Shown here piece by piece: positions 1 to 6,472 of a DNA stretch of 12,038 nucleotides. The position numbers and the translations under genes are program-made. Every line of letters starts with the position of its first letter. The stretch's first letter is position 1. Source of the stretch: Planctomycetota bacterium (GTDB lineage Bacteria; Planctomycetota; Phycisphaerae; Sedimentisphaerales; Anaerohalosphaeraceae); contig DAOVVQ010000093.1 of assembly GCA_030637065.1 (NCBI GenBank), positions 1 to 12,038 of the forward strand. Direction: 5' to 3'. The notes under the pieces are model-generated. The model was not told the origin of the DNA, searched no databases, and was given only the letters and a program-made list of their open reading frames with translations.

Positions 1-2
1 CA

Positions 3-2468
3 AAACTTGTAGAAGCAGTGGATCCAAGGATAACACAGGCAAGGTTTCGGTCCATTGTTTACGAACTTAAGAAGCGTCGGATTCTTCAAGGAAAGAGCAC
101 TCTATTCATCGCACCAAAGGCCCTTCACATCTACCTGTGGTTGGAGTTTTGGAAACATTATGCAGGAACATTTTCTCTGAGTAAATTTCTGCCGAAACTG
201 CCAGAAACATTGAGTGGGTGGTTTATGGGCATGTTTGCGTATGCACACTTGTCCGAGAATGCCGTAAAACAGGTTGAGAAACTGCTTGGACCAGAGGGAG
301 CCTTCTCTGATGAAAGTTTTCTTGAGTCTGGTCCTGGATGCAAGTACCTAAACATCTTGGCTGAGGCGCACTCCGAAGCTACGTTAGCATGTATCGAAAG
401 CACCATTGGACATTGGAGCTATGAAAGATTGCTGGCATTCGAGCAGGGGCGTCAGCATGTTGTTTGGGCTCTTGAGAAAATAGCGGTGTGGCCAGAGTTT
501 TTTCAAAGGGCGGCCGCAGTTATGCTGAAACTTGCTGAGGCAGAGAATGCCTCAAACGGGAACAACGCGAGTGGGACGTTTGCAGGGCTGTTCAGTCTTG
601 CATATGGAAGGATGGCACCCAGTGAAGCTACGCCAGAGCAACGAATGCCCGCGATAAAGGCTGCTTTGGAGTCGGACTCAGCAAAAAAGCGGGAATTGGG
701 GCTCGAAGCGTGTAAGGTTGCCTTGGGGACAGGCCGTAGGTCAAAGATAGTTGGGCCTGAATATCAAGGCTTGCGTCCTGTTGCGAAATTGTGGACACCT
801 AAGATTTACGGAGATTTATTTGACGCATATAGACGGTTCTGGGACCTATTACTTGGAATGCACGAAAAATGGAAGGGTGAAGAACGGACCAAAGCGGGGA
901 ATGCATTGATCGATAGTGCTGGCGAACTGCTTTGGATAAAGTCACTGTCAGATATGGTGCTTGATGTATTGGTAAAACTGGCCGATGATTCAACGACTGA
1001 TTTAGCACGACTCGTTGACTTTATAACGCAGAGGTTGCGATATGGGCGTGATGAACTGGACAGCGGGGTGGTAGCGAAGCTAGAGTGTTTGGATGCAAAG
1101 ATTACAGGAGATACTTTCAACTCAAGGCTTCGCCGGTTTGTTCTTTTAGGGAATTGGGACGACTTGTTGGACGAAAAGAAGGGCGACGATGCGAAACCTG
1201 AGAACGTGATCGCAGGGCTTGCTAAAGAGGCGAGAGACGACCCCAGTTGCTTATTTGCAATAATCGACACTCTTGTTAAAGGAAATGGTCGCTATGTTTC
1301 ACGGTTTGGTTACGAACTTGGGATAGCTGACAGTGAGAAAACGCTGCTTGAGCGAATTCTGGATGAATATCTGAAACTGATCGAGTCGGGAACTCCATTA
1401 TTACTGACTGGATATCTGTGCAGTGTGTACAATACTGATAGCAGTGCTTGGGAAGAGATAGTACTTGATCTCTTGTCGAAGCCGGAATTTCGCTCTGTGA
1501 TTGTAGAGTTAATCTGGAGATCAGGCCTAACCAGTAGGGTGCTGAAGGAATTGATTGTCTCATGTGAGAAGGGTGAGTTGCAAGCCCATGAGTTGACATC
1601 CTTGAATTATTCCACCGGAATACGGAAAATGGGTGACGAGGATGTTATCTCCCTTGTTGAGTTTTTTATCGGTAGGGGAAATACGACATGTGCGTGGGCA
1701 GGTCTTGAGTTGTTGAACTCTCACTATTGCAGAGAGGTGGTAAAACAACGATTGCCAAGAGAGCTTACTTTCAGAACACTCACAAGTAAAGATTTATTCA
1801 AAGGCTCACGGCAAGCGAATAAGGATTACTATTGGGATAATGTTGCAACTGAATTTATCGGCCAATACAGTTCGGAAGAAATGAAACTTCTGAGGTTTCT
1901 TTTCGATGCCATTGGGAATTCGGACTGGCGATTTTACAGTGGACGCAGTCCGATGTCCAAAACAATTACGAAATGCATCCAATCTGATCCCGATGGAGCT
2001 TGGGACTTGTTAATGCCGATCATAGACGATGTGCACAGCATCCGTGCATGCAGTATCAGTCTTTGGCTATTGCCTTCATCTTTTGGGGAGGACACATCTG
2101 GTCCCATCACGTTGTTCTCACGAGATGCTATTTTGAAGTGGGTCTCTAAATCCCCAAAAGATCGGATGCTTTTTGCAGCAAAAATTGCACCGAAAACAAT
2201 AAGCAGCGATGGGATCTATGGTTTGGCAAGAGAGATACTGGATCGGTACGGAGCTAACAAGGATGTAAGAAGCGTTCTCTGGACCCACTTTTGGTGCGGT
2301 GGATGGTGTGGATCACAGGCCAAGTACTATAGGAAAAAGCGAGATACGGCGAGAGAGTGGCTTGAGATAGAGACATCTACGCATGTCGTTTCGTGGATTC
2401 AGGAATATATTAGTATCCTCAATAGATTCATTAAAGAAAGTGAGATTGAGGAAGAGAGACGGTTCTGA
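3..2468 (+). CDS. Large helical protein, 5'-truncated, function unrecognised
   Basis: The reading frame is open to the left edge; a GTG at 18 would give 816 aa, but the codons before it (K-L-V-E-A) read as natural protein, so the real start is probably outside the window. The first ~50 residues (VDPRITQARFRSIVYELKKR, then RILQGKSTLFIAPKAL) look like the winged-helix segment that often follows an ATPase core. The rest is predicted all-helical, Leu/Trp/Glu-rich, without obvious membrane segments or catalytic motifs. Phrases such as VVWALEKIAVW (~residue 149), LKLAEAENAS and NNASGTFAGLF resemble, from memory only, the armadillo-like part of large STAND/NACHT-like or defence-associated proteins. 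The C-terminus is a charged helix ending EIEEERRF. Third codon positions are AT-richer than in ftsW/murG, suggesting different ancestry. The gene ends about 120 bp before ftsW on the same strand. Coding status is secure; the function is not. Confidence 0.8.
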   Translation, partial: KLVEAVDPRITQARFRSIVYELKKRRILQGKSTLFIAPKALHIYLWLEFWKHYAGTFSLSKFLPKLPETLSGWFMGMFAYAHLSENAVKQVEKLLGPEGAFSDESFLESGPGCKYLNILAEAHSEATLACIESTIGHWSYERLLAFEQGRQHVVWALEKIAVWPEFFQRAAAVMLKLAEAENASNGNNASGTFAGLFSLAYGRMAPSEATPEQRMPAIKAALESDSAKKRELGLEACKVALGTGRRSKIVGPEYQGLRPVAKLWTPKIYGDLFDAYRRFWDLLLGMHEKWKGEERTKAGNALIDSAGELLWIKSLSDMVLDVLVKLADDSTTDLARLVDFITQRLRYGRDELDSGVVAKLECLDAKITGDTFNSRLRRFVLLGNWDDLLDEKKGDDAKPENVIAGLAKEARDDPSCLFAIIDTLVKGNGRYVSRFGYELGIADSEKTLLERILDEYLKLIESGTPLLLTGYLCSVYNTDSSAWEEIVLDLLSKPEFRSVIVELIWRSGLTSRVLKELIVSCEKGELQAHELTSLNYSTGIRKMGDEDVISLVEFFIGRGNTTCAWAGLELLNSHYCREVVKQRLPRELTFRTLTSKDLFKGSRQANKDYYWDNVATEFIGQYSSEEMKLLRFLFDAIGNSDWRFYSGRSPMSKTITKCIQSDPDGAWDLLMPIIDDVHSIRACSISLWLLPSSFGEDTSGPITLFSRDAILKWVSKSPKDRMLFAAKIAPKTISSDGIYGLAREILDRYGANKDVRSVLWTHFWCGGWCGSQAKYYRKKRDTAREWLEIETSTHVVSWIQEYISILNRFIKESEIEEERRF

Positions 2469-2587
2469 ATAGCTTGATGTGCATGGTTTATTGTATTTGT
2501 AAGTATGTCAAGTTTCCGCGTTGGGCTTTTTATTGCTGTTTTCGTGATTTTTTGCTGTTATATGCTTGGTTTTGCCGACATAATCTT

Positions 2588-3802
2588 ATGGCTCACATGG
2601 TGGAAGATGCGCGTATTTTTGATGCTGGTCGGTTGCTTGAGGTTGTCATCTTGGTGCTGATGGCGACGGGGGCGGTGTTTGTCTTTTCGGCTGGGGCGAA
2701 TGTCAGTACGAATTACGATTTGCAGCGTTTTTACGATTTTACGACCCTCAAGCAGATGCTCTTCTTTCCGTTGGCGGTCATCGCGATGTACGTCGCGTCG
2801 ATGGTTGACTACCGCCGTTTCGGATTTGGCGGCGGGGCGATCCGGTCGCTTACGCCGTATCTGCTGGTGCTGAGCATGATCCTGCTGGCGGCGGTCCTGG
2901 TCCCCGGCATCGGCATCGAGAGGAATTTCAGTCGGCGATGGCTCGGCGTATGGATCGGCCCGGCCTTTGTAACGTTTCAGCCCTCCGAGCTTGCCAAGTG
3001 GTCGGTCGTGTTCGCATTGGCGGCGTTTACCAGCCGCTTTGCCCAGAGCATGGGGCGGTTCTGGAAGCGATTTGTCCCCCCCTGCCTGGTCGCCGGTGCG
3101 ATCGTCGGGCTGATCATAACCCAGGATTTCGGCACAGCGGCATTCATCTCGCTGCTAACCTTCCTGATGCTGCTGGCCGGCGGTGCGAGGCTGTGGCATT
3201 TCCTCACGCCGCTCCCAGCCGTTGCCGTCGGGTTCTACTACGCGGTGGTAACCTCGCCGACGCGGATCAACCGGGTCAAGGATTTTTTCGATCCGGATAT
3301 AATCAGCCACCAGGCCCGCCAATCGCTGATAGCCATCGCCAGCGGCGGAATCTGGGGCAAGGGCCTCGGCCGAGGGGTCAGCAAATATGGGCATCTGCCG
3401 GAAGATACGACCGATTTCATCTTCGCGATAATCGCAGAGGAGATGGGTTTCGTAGGGGCTGTCGGCGTGATCGTGCTCTTCGTAGCCTTTGTTGTGCTGG
3501 GGATGGTCATCATACACAGGTGCCGGGACCGGTTTGGCAAACTCCTGGCGACGGGTATCGTCCTGTCGATCGCGATCCAGGCAGCGATCAATATCGGCGT
3601 CGTAACCGTAGTCCTGCCGACCAAGGGCATCCCGCTGCCATTCATAAGCGCAGGAGGTACCAGCATGCTTGTCTCAGCGGCGGCGGTCGGCGTCCTGCTC
3701 AATATAGCACGGGGCGGCGGCGGGCTATTGTCATGCGACCAGCGGATCGACCTGCTGGAAGCAACCGCTATCGACAGCCGATCCGGCGGAGGCACAGGCT
3801 AA
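2588..3802 (+). CDS. ftsW: FtsW/RodA/SpoVE-family (SEDS) peptidoglycan glycosyltransferase
   Basis: Integral membrane lipid II polymerase of the SEDS family, acting with a class B penicillin-binding protein in cell-wall synthesis. From the ATG at 2588 it is 404 aa, close to the usual ~400, with about ten hydrophobic segments starting at LEVVILVLMATGAVFVFSAG. Visible family motifs are RRWLGVW followed by FQPSELAKW, ITQDFGTAAF, the loop LPEDTTDFIFAIIAEEMGF (Asp about residue 276, matching the essential Asp of SEDS enzymes), and KGIPLPFISAGGTSML near the C-terminus. The frame stays open to a TTG at 2474 (442 aa), but the extra 38 residues are Cys/Phe-rich and unlike family N-termini; another ATG lies at 2597. 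No convincing Shine-Dalgarno precedes either ATG, so the start is uncertain by a few codons. The stop overlaps the murG start. FtsW is preferred over RodA because of the murG neighbour, as in dcw clusters. Confidence 0.93.
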   Translation: MAHMVEDARIFDAGRLLEVVILVLMATGAVFVFSAGANVSTNYDLQRFYDFTTLKQMLFFPLAVIAMYVASMVDYRRFGFGGGAIRSLTPYLLVLSMILLAAVLVPGIGIERNFSRRWLGVWIGPAFVTFQPSELAKWSVVFALAAFTSRFAQSMGRFWKRFVPPCLVAGAIVGLIITQDFGTAAFISLLTFLMLLAGGARLWHFLTPLPAVAVGFYYAVVTSPTRINRVKDFFDPDIISHQARQSLIAIASGGIWGKGLGRGVSKYGHLPEDTTDFIFAIIAEEMGFVGAVGVIVLFVAFVVLGMVIIHRCRDRFGKLLATGIVLSIAIQAAINIGVVTVVLPTKGIPLPFISAGGTSMLVSAAAVGVLLNIARGGGGLLSCDQRIDLLEATAIDSRSGGGTG

Positions 3803-3804
3803 TG
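3788..3804 (+). promoter_or_regulatory. Shine-Dalgarno and TAATG stop-start overlap fixing the murG start
   Basis: GGAGG at 3788-3792 lies 9 bases before the ATG at 3802, inside the last codons of ftsW. The ftsW TAA (3800-3802) shares its last base with the murG ATG. This indicates translational coupling and rejects the much longer upstream in-frame extension to 2938, which would only re-read ftsW in another frame. Confidence 0.8.
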
Positions 3805-5187
3805 ACAGCCGATTCAAACGCAAACCAAAATAAAACCGCCACCAACAACGCCAACGATAGCCAGAGAGCCAACAGCGAACGGAGCGATGCCGACAAGAGC
3901 CAGGACGCCAGCGTTACCCAGATCACCAGCCAAGGCGCCGAAAGCCAAGACGCCAGCGGCGGGCGAAGCGACGGCGGCGACGGACAGGACCAGGCGGCCA
4001 CGTTCTTCTTTGCCGGAGGCGGCACAGGTGGGCACATCTATCCCGGCATCGCAATTGCCGAGCGGATAGCTGAGCTTTCGCCCGGTTCGCCCATCACTTT
4101 CTTTTGCAGCGAGCGACCGATCGATTCGCATATCCTCTCAGCCAGCCGGTTCAAGTTTATCAAGTTGCCGGCGCAGGGCCTGACCCTTCGACCTGCCGGC
4201 CTGATCCGTTTTGTCAGCGGGCTGGTAAAGAGCGTGCGGATCGCAAGACGGGCGATGGCGCAGTCAACCGGGCGAAGGATCGTTATCGCATCAGGCGGAT
4301 TCGTCTCGGTCCCGGTGGCCCTGGCCGCTGCCAGGCTCGGCGCCGACGTCCTGCTGGTCAACGTCGACAGCGTACCGGGCAAAGCCAATAAGCTGCTAAC
4401 AAGATTCGCAAGCAAAGTCTTCGTCCAGTTTGACGCAACAAAGGAGTGGTTCTCAAACCGCCGGATCGATGTCAGCGTAATAGGTTGCCCATTGCGGGCG
4501 GATTTTAACCGGGCCGACGGAAAAAGAGCGATCGCCGAATTAGAACTCGACGAAACCAAAAAAACACTCGTAGTAACAGGCGCCTCCAGCGGAGCAACAA
4601 ACATCAACAATGCAATTTGCAAACTCTTGCCACGGCTGGCAGAGTTTTCAAACGGCTGGCAGATAGTCCACGTAACAGGCAGAGCCCATTACCAGGCAGT
4701 CAAGACAGCCAGCCATGACGAGCCAGCCAAGCCACCCAGCCAGGACGAGACAACCAGGACAGCCAGCCATGATGAGGCAACCAAGACAACCAGCCGGGAT
4801 GCGGCGATAAGCTACAAACCGATCGATTATTATGAGCGGATGGCCGATCTGTATGCCGCTGCGGACCTCATTGTCGGCAGGGCCGGCGCGGTCAGCGTCG
4901 CCGAATATGCCGCCAGCGCAACAGCCTCTATTTGCATTCCTTATCCATACCACAGGGACAGGCACCAGTATTTAAACGCCGCCGAGCTTGCCAATGGCGC
5001 CGCAGCGGTCATCGTCGACGATGTGCCCGGCGACCCGGACCAGACGTCAGCGGGACTCTTCAAGGCCCTGAGTACGCTGATGGCCAACGACGAAAAACGC
5101 CGGCAAATGGCCGAATCAGCGGCAAAAATGGCCAATCCAAACTCAGCTAAGACCATCGCCGAAGAGATATTGGCTGTTGTGCGATGA
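3802..5187 (+). CDS. murG: UDP-GlcNAc:undecaprenyl-PP-MurNAc-pentapeptide GlcNAc transferase (MurG)
   Basis: GT28-family glycosyltransferase that adds GlcNAc to lipid I to make lipid II on the inner face of the cytoplasmic membrane. At 461 aa it is longer than the usual ~355-370. Residues 2-67 are a hydrophilic Asn/Ser/Asp/Gln/Ala-rich extension with no counterpart in E. coli MurG. The catalytic domain then begins ATFFFAGGGTGGHIYPG (GGGTGGH at 72-78). Further motifs are the SGGFVSVPVALAA acceptor-side segment, GASSGATNINN (the usual GGSQGA loop, with Ser for Gln), a GRAGAVSVAEYAA segment with the nucleotide-binding Glu, and YHRDRHQYLNA. Residues ~304-335 are an insert of three and a half 9-residue repeats in a loop between the second-domain strands, before YERMADLYAAADLIVGRAG. 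All core motifs are present, so the enzyme is probably active. It is coupled to ftsW; no murC or ddl follows. Confidence 0.95.
   Translation: MTADSNANQNKTATNNANDSQRANSERSDADKSQDASVTQITSQGAESQDASGGRSDGGDGQDQAATFFFAGGGTGGHIYPGIAIAERIAELSPGSPITFFCSERPIDSHILSASRFKFIKLPAQGLTLRPAGLIRFVSGLVKSVRIARRAMAQSTGRRIVIASGGFVSVPVALAAARLGADVLLVNVDSVPGKANKLLTRFASKVFVQFDATKEWFSNRRIDVSVIGCPLRADFNRADGKRAIAELELDETKKTLVVTGASSGATNINNAICKLLPRLAEFSNGWQIVHVTGRAHYQAVKTASHDEPAKPPSQDETTRTASHDEATKTTSRDAAISYKPIDYYERMADLYAAADLIVGRAGAVSVAEYAASATASICIPYPYHRDRHQYLNAAELANGAAAVIVDDVPGDPDQTSAGLFKALSTLMANDEKRRQMAESAAKMANPNSAKTIAEEILAVVR
4711..4806 (+). repeat. 27-bp in-frame tandem repeat inside murG (3.5 units)
   Basis: Units start at 4711, 4738, 4765 and 4792 (partial) and encode SHDEPAKPP, SQDETTRTA, SHDEATKTT and SRDAA. 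Every unit starts with AGC followed by a CAT, CAG or CGG codon and a GAY codon. The length is a multiple of three, so unit gain or loss keeps the frame. Confidence 0.85.
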
Positions 5188-5201
5188 TGGCGGAGTAGGC
5201 C

Positions 5202-5320
5202 TGGTAGAGGATATTTTCCAAAGTGGCGGCGGATTTTCCGGGTGGAGAATATTTGCTCTGGCGGAGGATATTTTCAGCCTTATGGAAGAAATTTCCGGAT
5301 TCTGGTGGATTTCTGCTGTT
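5202..5320. repeat. Degenerate ~20-bp tandem repeat downstream of murG
   Basis: About six imperfect units start with TGG at 5202, 5224, 5243, 5259, 5283 and 5303. Each carries a purine-rich GGnGGA part followed by an AT-rich ATATTTTCC part. Unit length varies from 16 to 24 bases. It lies in the 285-bp gap between murG and the small ORF at 5473. An ORF on the opposite strand reads through the units, giving KISS-like repeats, but it overlaps the murG end and looks like a by-product. No clear terminator was found in this gap. Confidence 0.5.
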
Positions 5321-5472
5321 AGCGGGAAAGGGTGATTGCGTTGTAAGTGGTTGCGATGGCTTGGGTTACATTTTGTGGTCAACTTTGGTATAGAAATTGC
5401 ATTCCTTTAGTGAATTGGAATTGGTTCGATATAGATAGTGTGCGCTTTTACCGATAGAGTAACTGGTGAGAT

Positions 5473-5730
5473 ATGAGTAAGAAAATTAGCGGCAATATGT
5501 CAGGGCCTGGTGAGTTTGTTCGGCGGTCGTATGCGCTGTTGACCGGTGGCAGCGGCGAGGGCCCAAAGACCCGGCGGAAGCGTACGCGGAAGGGGCCGGC
5601 TGAGACGCCGTTTGCGGTGAAGGTTAAGAGACGGTGGCAGTCGGCGAAGGTTAAACTGTATAGCAAACTGAATTCCTACGGAGAATACGAGCAATTTCCG
5701 TTGGGAATGTATGTCGATGTTTACATATAA
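5473..5730 (+). CDS. Small basic hypothetical protein, 85 aa
   Basis: Not recognised. The product is strongly basic in its middle, with KTRRKRTRKG around residues 36-45 and FAVKVKRRW after it, and ends with an aromatic, more acidic tail (SYGEYEQFPLGMYVDVYI). No signal peptide or membrane segment is seen. A GGTGAG sits just before the ATG with very short spacing (2 bases), so initiation is not well supported. Third positions are G/C-biased in the basic region, which favours real coding. The Arg/Lys-rich composition suggests nucleic-acid binding, but this is only inference. It stands alone between murG and the convergent rpmA. The alternative is a chance ORF. Confidence 0.45.
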   Translation: MSKKISGNMSGPGEFVRRSYALLTGGSGEGPKTRRKRTRKGPAETPFAVKVKRRWQSAKVKLYSKLNSYGEYEQFPLGMYVDVYI

Positions 5731-5738
5731 AAGGCGCG

Positions 5739-5778
5739 TTTCGGCGAATTTTCGCACATTTCGGCGCATTTCAGCGTG
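5739..5778. repeat. Four 10-bp units with phased T-tracts
   Basis: The units TTTCGGCGAA, TTTTCGCACA, TTTCGGCGCA and TTTCAGCGTG follow each other exactly and are followed by a further T run. The T-tracts recur about once per helical turn. The block lies between the small ORF and the rpmA terminator. Confidence 0.55.
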
Positions 5779-5798
5779 TTTTTCAGAGAGATAGAGAT

Positions 5799-5827
5799 AA
5801 AAAAAGACCGCTACATAGAGCGGCCTT
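5799..5827 (-). terminator. Intrinsic terminator of rpmA
   Basis: Read on the minus strand, a GGCCGCT / AGCGGTC stem of seven pairs (one G-U) with a 6-base loop is followed directly by seven T. It sits about 30 bases after the rpmA stop, the expected place for a Rho-independent terminator. Confidence 0.85.
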
Positions 5828-5859
5828 GTTCATGCATTTTAGTATATCTGCGGGGCGGA

Positions 5860-6099
5860 TCAGTTGGTGAGGATGTCTATTTTTCTGCCTCTGAACTTGA
5901 CGATTCCCTGGACGAGTGCGAAGAGTGTGTAGTCCTTGCCCATGCCGACGTTGAATCCGGGTTTGAACTTTGTTCCGCACTGGCGAACGATGATCGCACC
6001 AGCCTTTGCCAGCTGGCCGCCGTAGAGCTTTACGCCGCGATACTGCGGATTACTGTCTCTGCCGTTTCTTGAGGACCCTTGTCCCTTTTTATGTGCCAT
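5860..6099 (-). CDS. rpmA: 50S ribosomal protein L27 (bL27)
   Basis: Component of the large ribosomal subunit whose N-terminal tail reaches the peptidyl-transferase centre. The 79-aa product begins MAHKKGQGSSRNGRDSNPQY, the diagnostic bL27 N-terminus, followed by GVKLYGGQLAKAGAIIVRQ, GTKFKPGFNVGMGKDYTLFA and VKFRGRK. It has no cleavable N-terminal extension of the kind found in Firmicutes; Ala2-His3-Lys4 is directly after the start Met. An AAGAAGG Shine-Dalgarno (6109-6115) lies 9 bases before the ATG. The usual partner rplU (bL21) is not upstream: the 340 bp to the next gene encode no recognisable bL21. It has its own promoter candidate and terminator, so it is a single-gene unit convergent with the small ORF at 5473 and divergent from the beta-helix gene at 6473. 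Confidence 0.97.
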   Translation of the reverse strand: MAHKKGQGSSRNGRDSNPQYRGVKLYGGQLAKAGAIIVRQCGTKFKPGFNVGMGKDYTLFALVQGIVKFRGRKIDILTN

Positions 6100-6156
6100 G
6101 ACTTTATACCTTCTTGTAATGTTATGTTATTCTGCTCTAATTCCTGCAAACCTCAT

Positions 6157-6185
6157 ATGTTACGGACTTGCGGGCGGGTTGTCCA
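6157..6185 (-). promoter_or_regulatory. Candidate sigma70-type promoter of rpmA
   Basis: On the minus strand a TGGACA -35 (6180-6185, 5/6 to consensus), a 17-bp spacer and a TAACAT -10 (6157-6162, 4/6) precede rpmA. This would give a leader of about 50 bases containing the AAGAAGG ribosome site. Confidence 0.5.
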
Positions 6186-6277
6186 CAAGAAAAAGGCAAT
6201 TGGGAAAAAAGATTGTGAAAAATAAAGGGTTAATTGTATCCTGTTTGACAAAAGCTGACATAGAAGAATTAAAGCCA

Positions 6278-6310
6278 GAATTAAGTACCGGGTACCTTTA
6301 ATTCGTTTTT
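6278..6310 (+). terminator. Inverted repeat with T run, possible terminator or operator
   Basis: GAATTAA (6278-6284) pairs with TTAATTC (6298-6304). Inside it GTAC pairs with GTAC around a 3-base loop, with a 2-base bulge on the right arm. GTTTTT follows on the plus strand. It could end a plus-strand transcript, although no convincing gene lies upstream, or it could bind a regulator between the divergent rpmA and beta-helix genes. Confidence 0.35.
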
Positions 6311-6393
6311 GGGTGATTAGGCGGTGATTTGGCTGGTCGGGGGTGTTTCGGAGTTGTTTTCCTTGAAAAGGGTTTGTTTTTGGTAGTTTTTCC

Positions 6394-6422
6394 TTGATTG
6401 AGAGGGCGAAAAGGTGTATAAT
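6394..6422 (+). promoter_or_regulatory. Strong sigma70-type promoter of the first beta-helix/LRR gene
   Basis: TTGATT (6394-6399), an exact 17-bp spacer and a perfect TATAAT (6417-6422). Transcription would start near 6429, giving a leader of about 45 bases before the ATG at 6473. Confidence 0.7.
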
Positions 6423-6472
6423 TTGGCTATCTTCATTATTTAATGAGCCTTAGTTTGAGGGGACGGGTGCAT

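Noticed and set aside
2533..2566. TTGCTG-17-TGTTAT as a possible ftsW promoter
   Set aside because: Only three of six and four of six consensus matches in a T-rich stretch; too weak to report.
2474..2587. Upstream extension of ftsW to TTG 2474
   Set aside because: It encodes a Cys/Phe-rich stretch unlike SEDS N-termini, and the first membrane segment fits well after the ATG at 2588.
2938..3801. Long plus-strand reading frame in front of murG, which would extend MurG to 749 aa
   Set aside because: It overlaps ftsW in another frame, has Arg/Pro/Gly-rich shadow composition, and a good GGAGG plus TAATG overlap fixes the murG start at 3802.
5776..6072. 98-aa plus-strand ORF antisense to rpmA
   Set aside because: It lies opposite a clear ribosomal protein gene and includes its terminator hairpin.
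6098..6301. 67-aa plus-strand ORF upstream of the beta-helix gene
   Set aside because: It overlaps the start and promoter region of rpmA on the other strand, has no ribosome site and no recognisable domain.
6443..6472. Upstream ATG of paralogue A, adding ten residues
   Set aside because: The matching codon in paralogue B is ACG, and the extra residues would precede a normal signal peptide.
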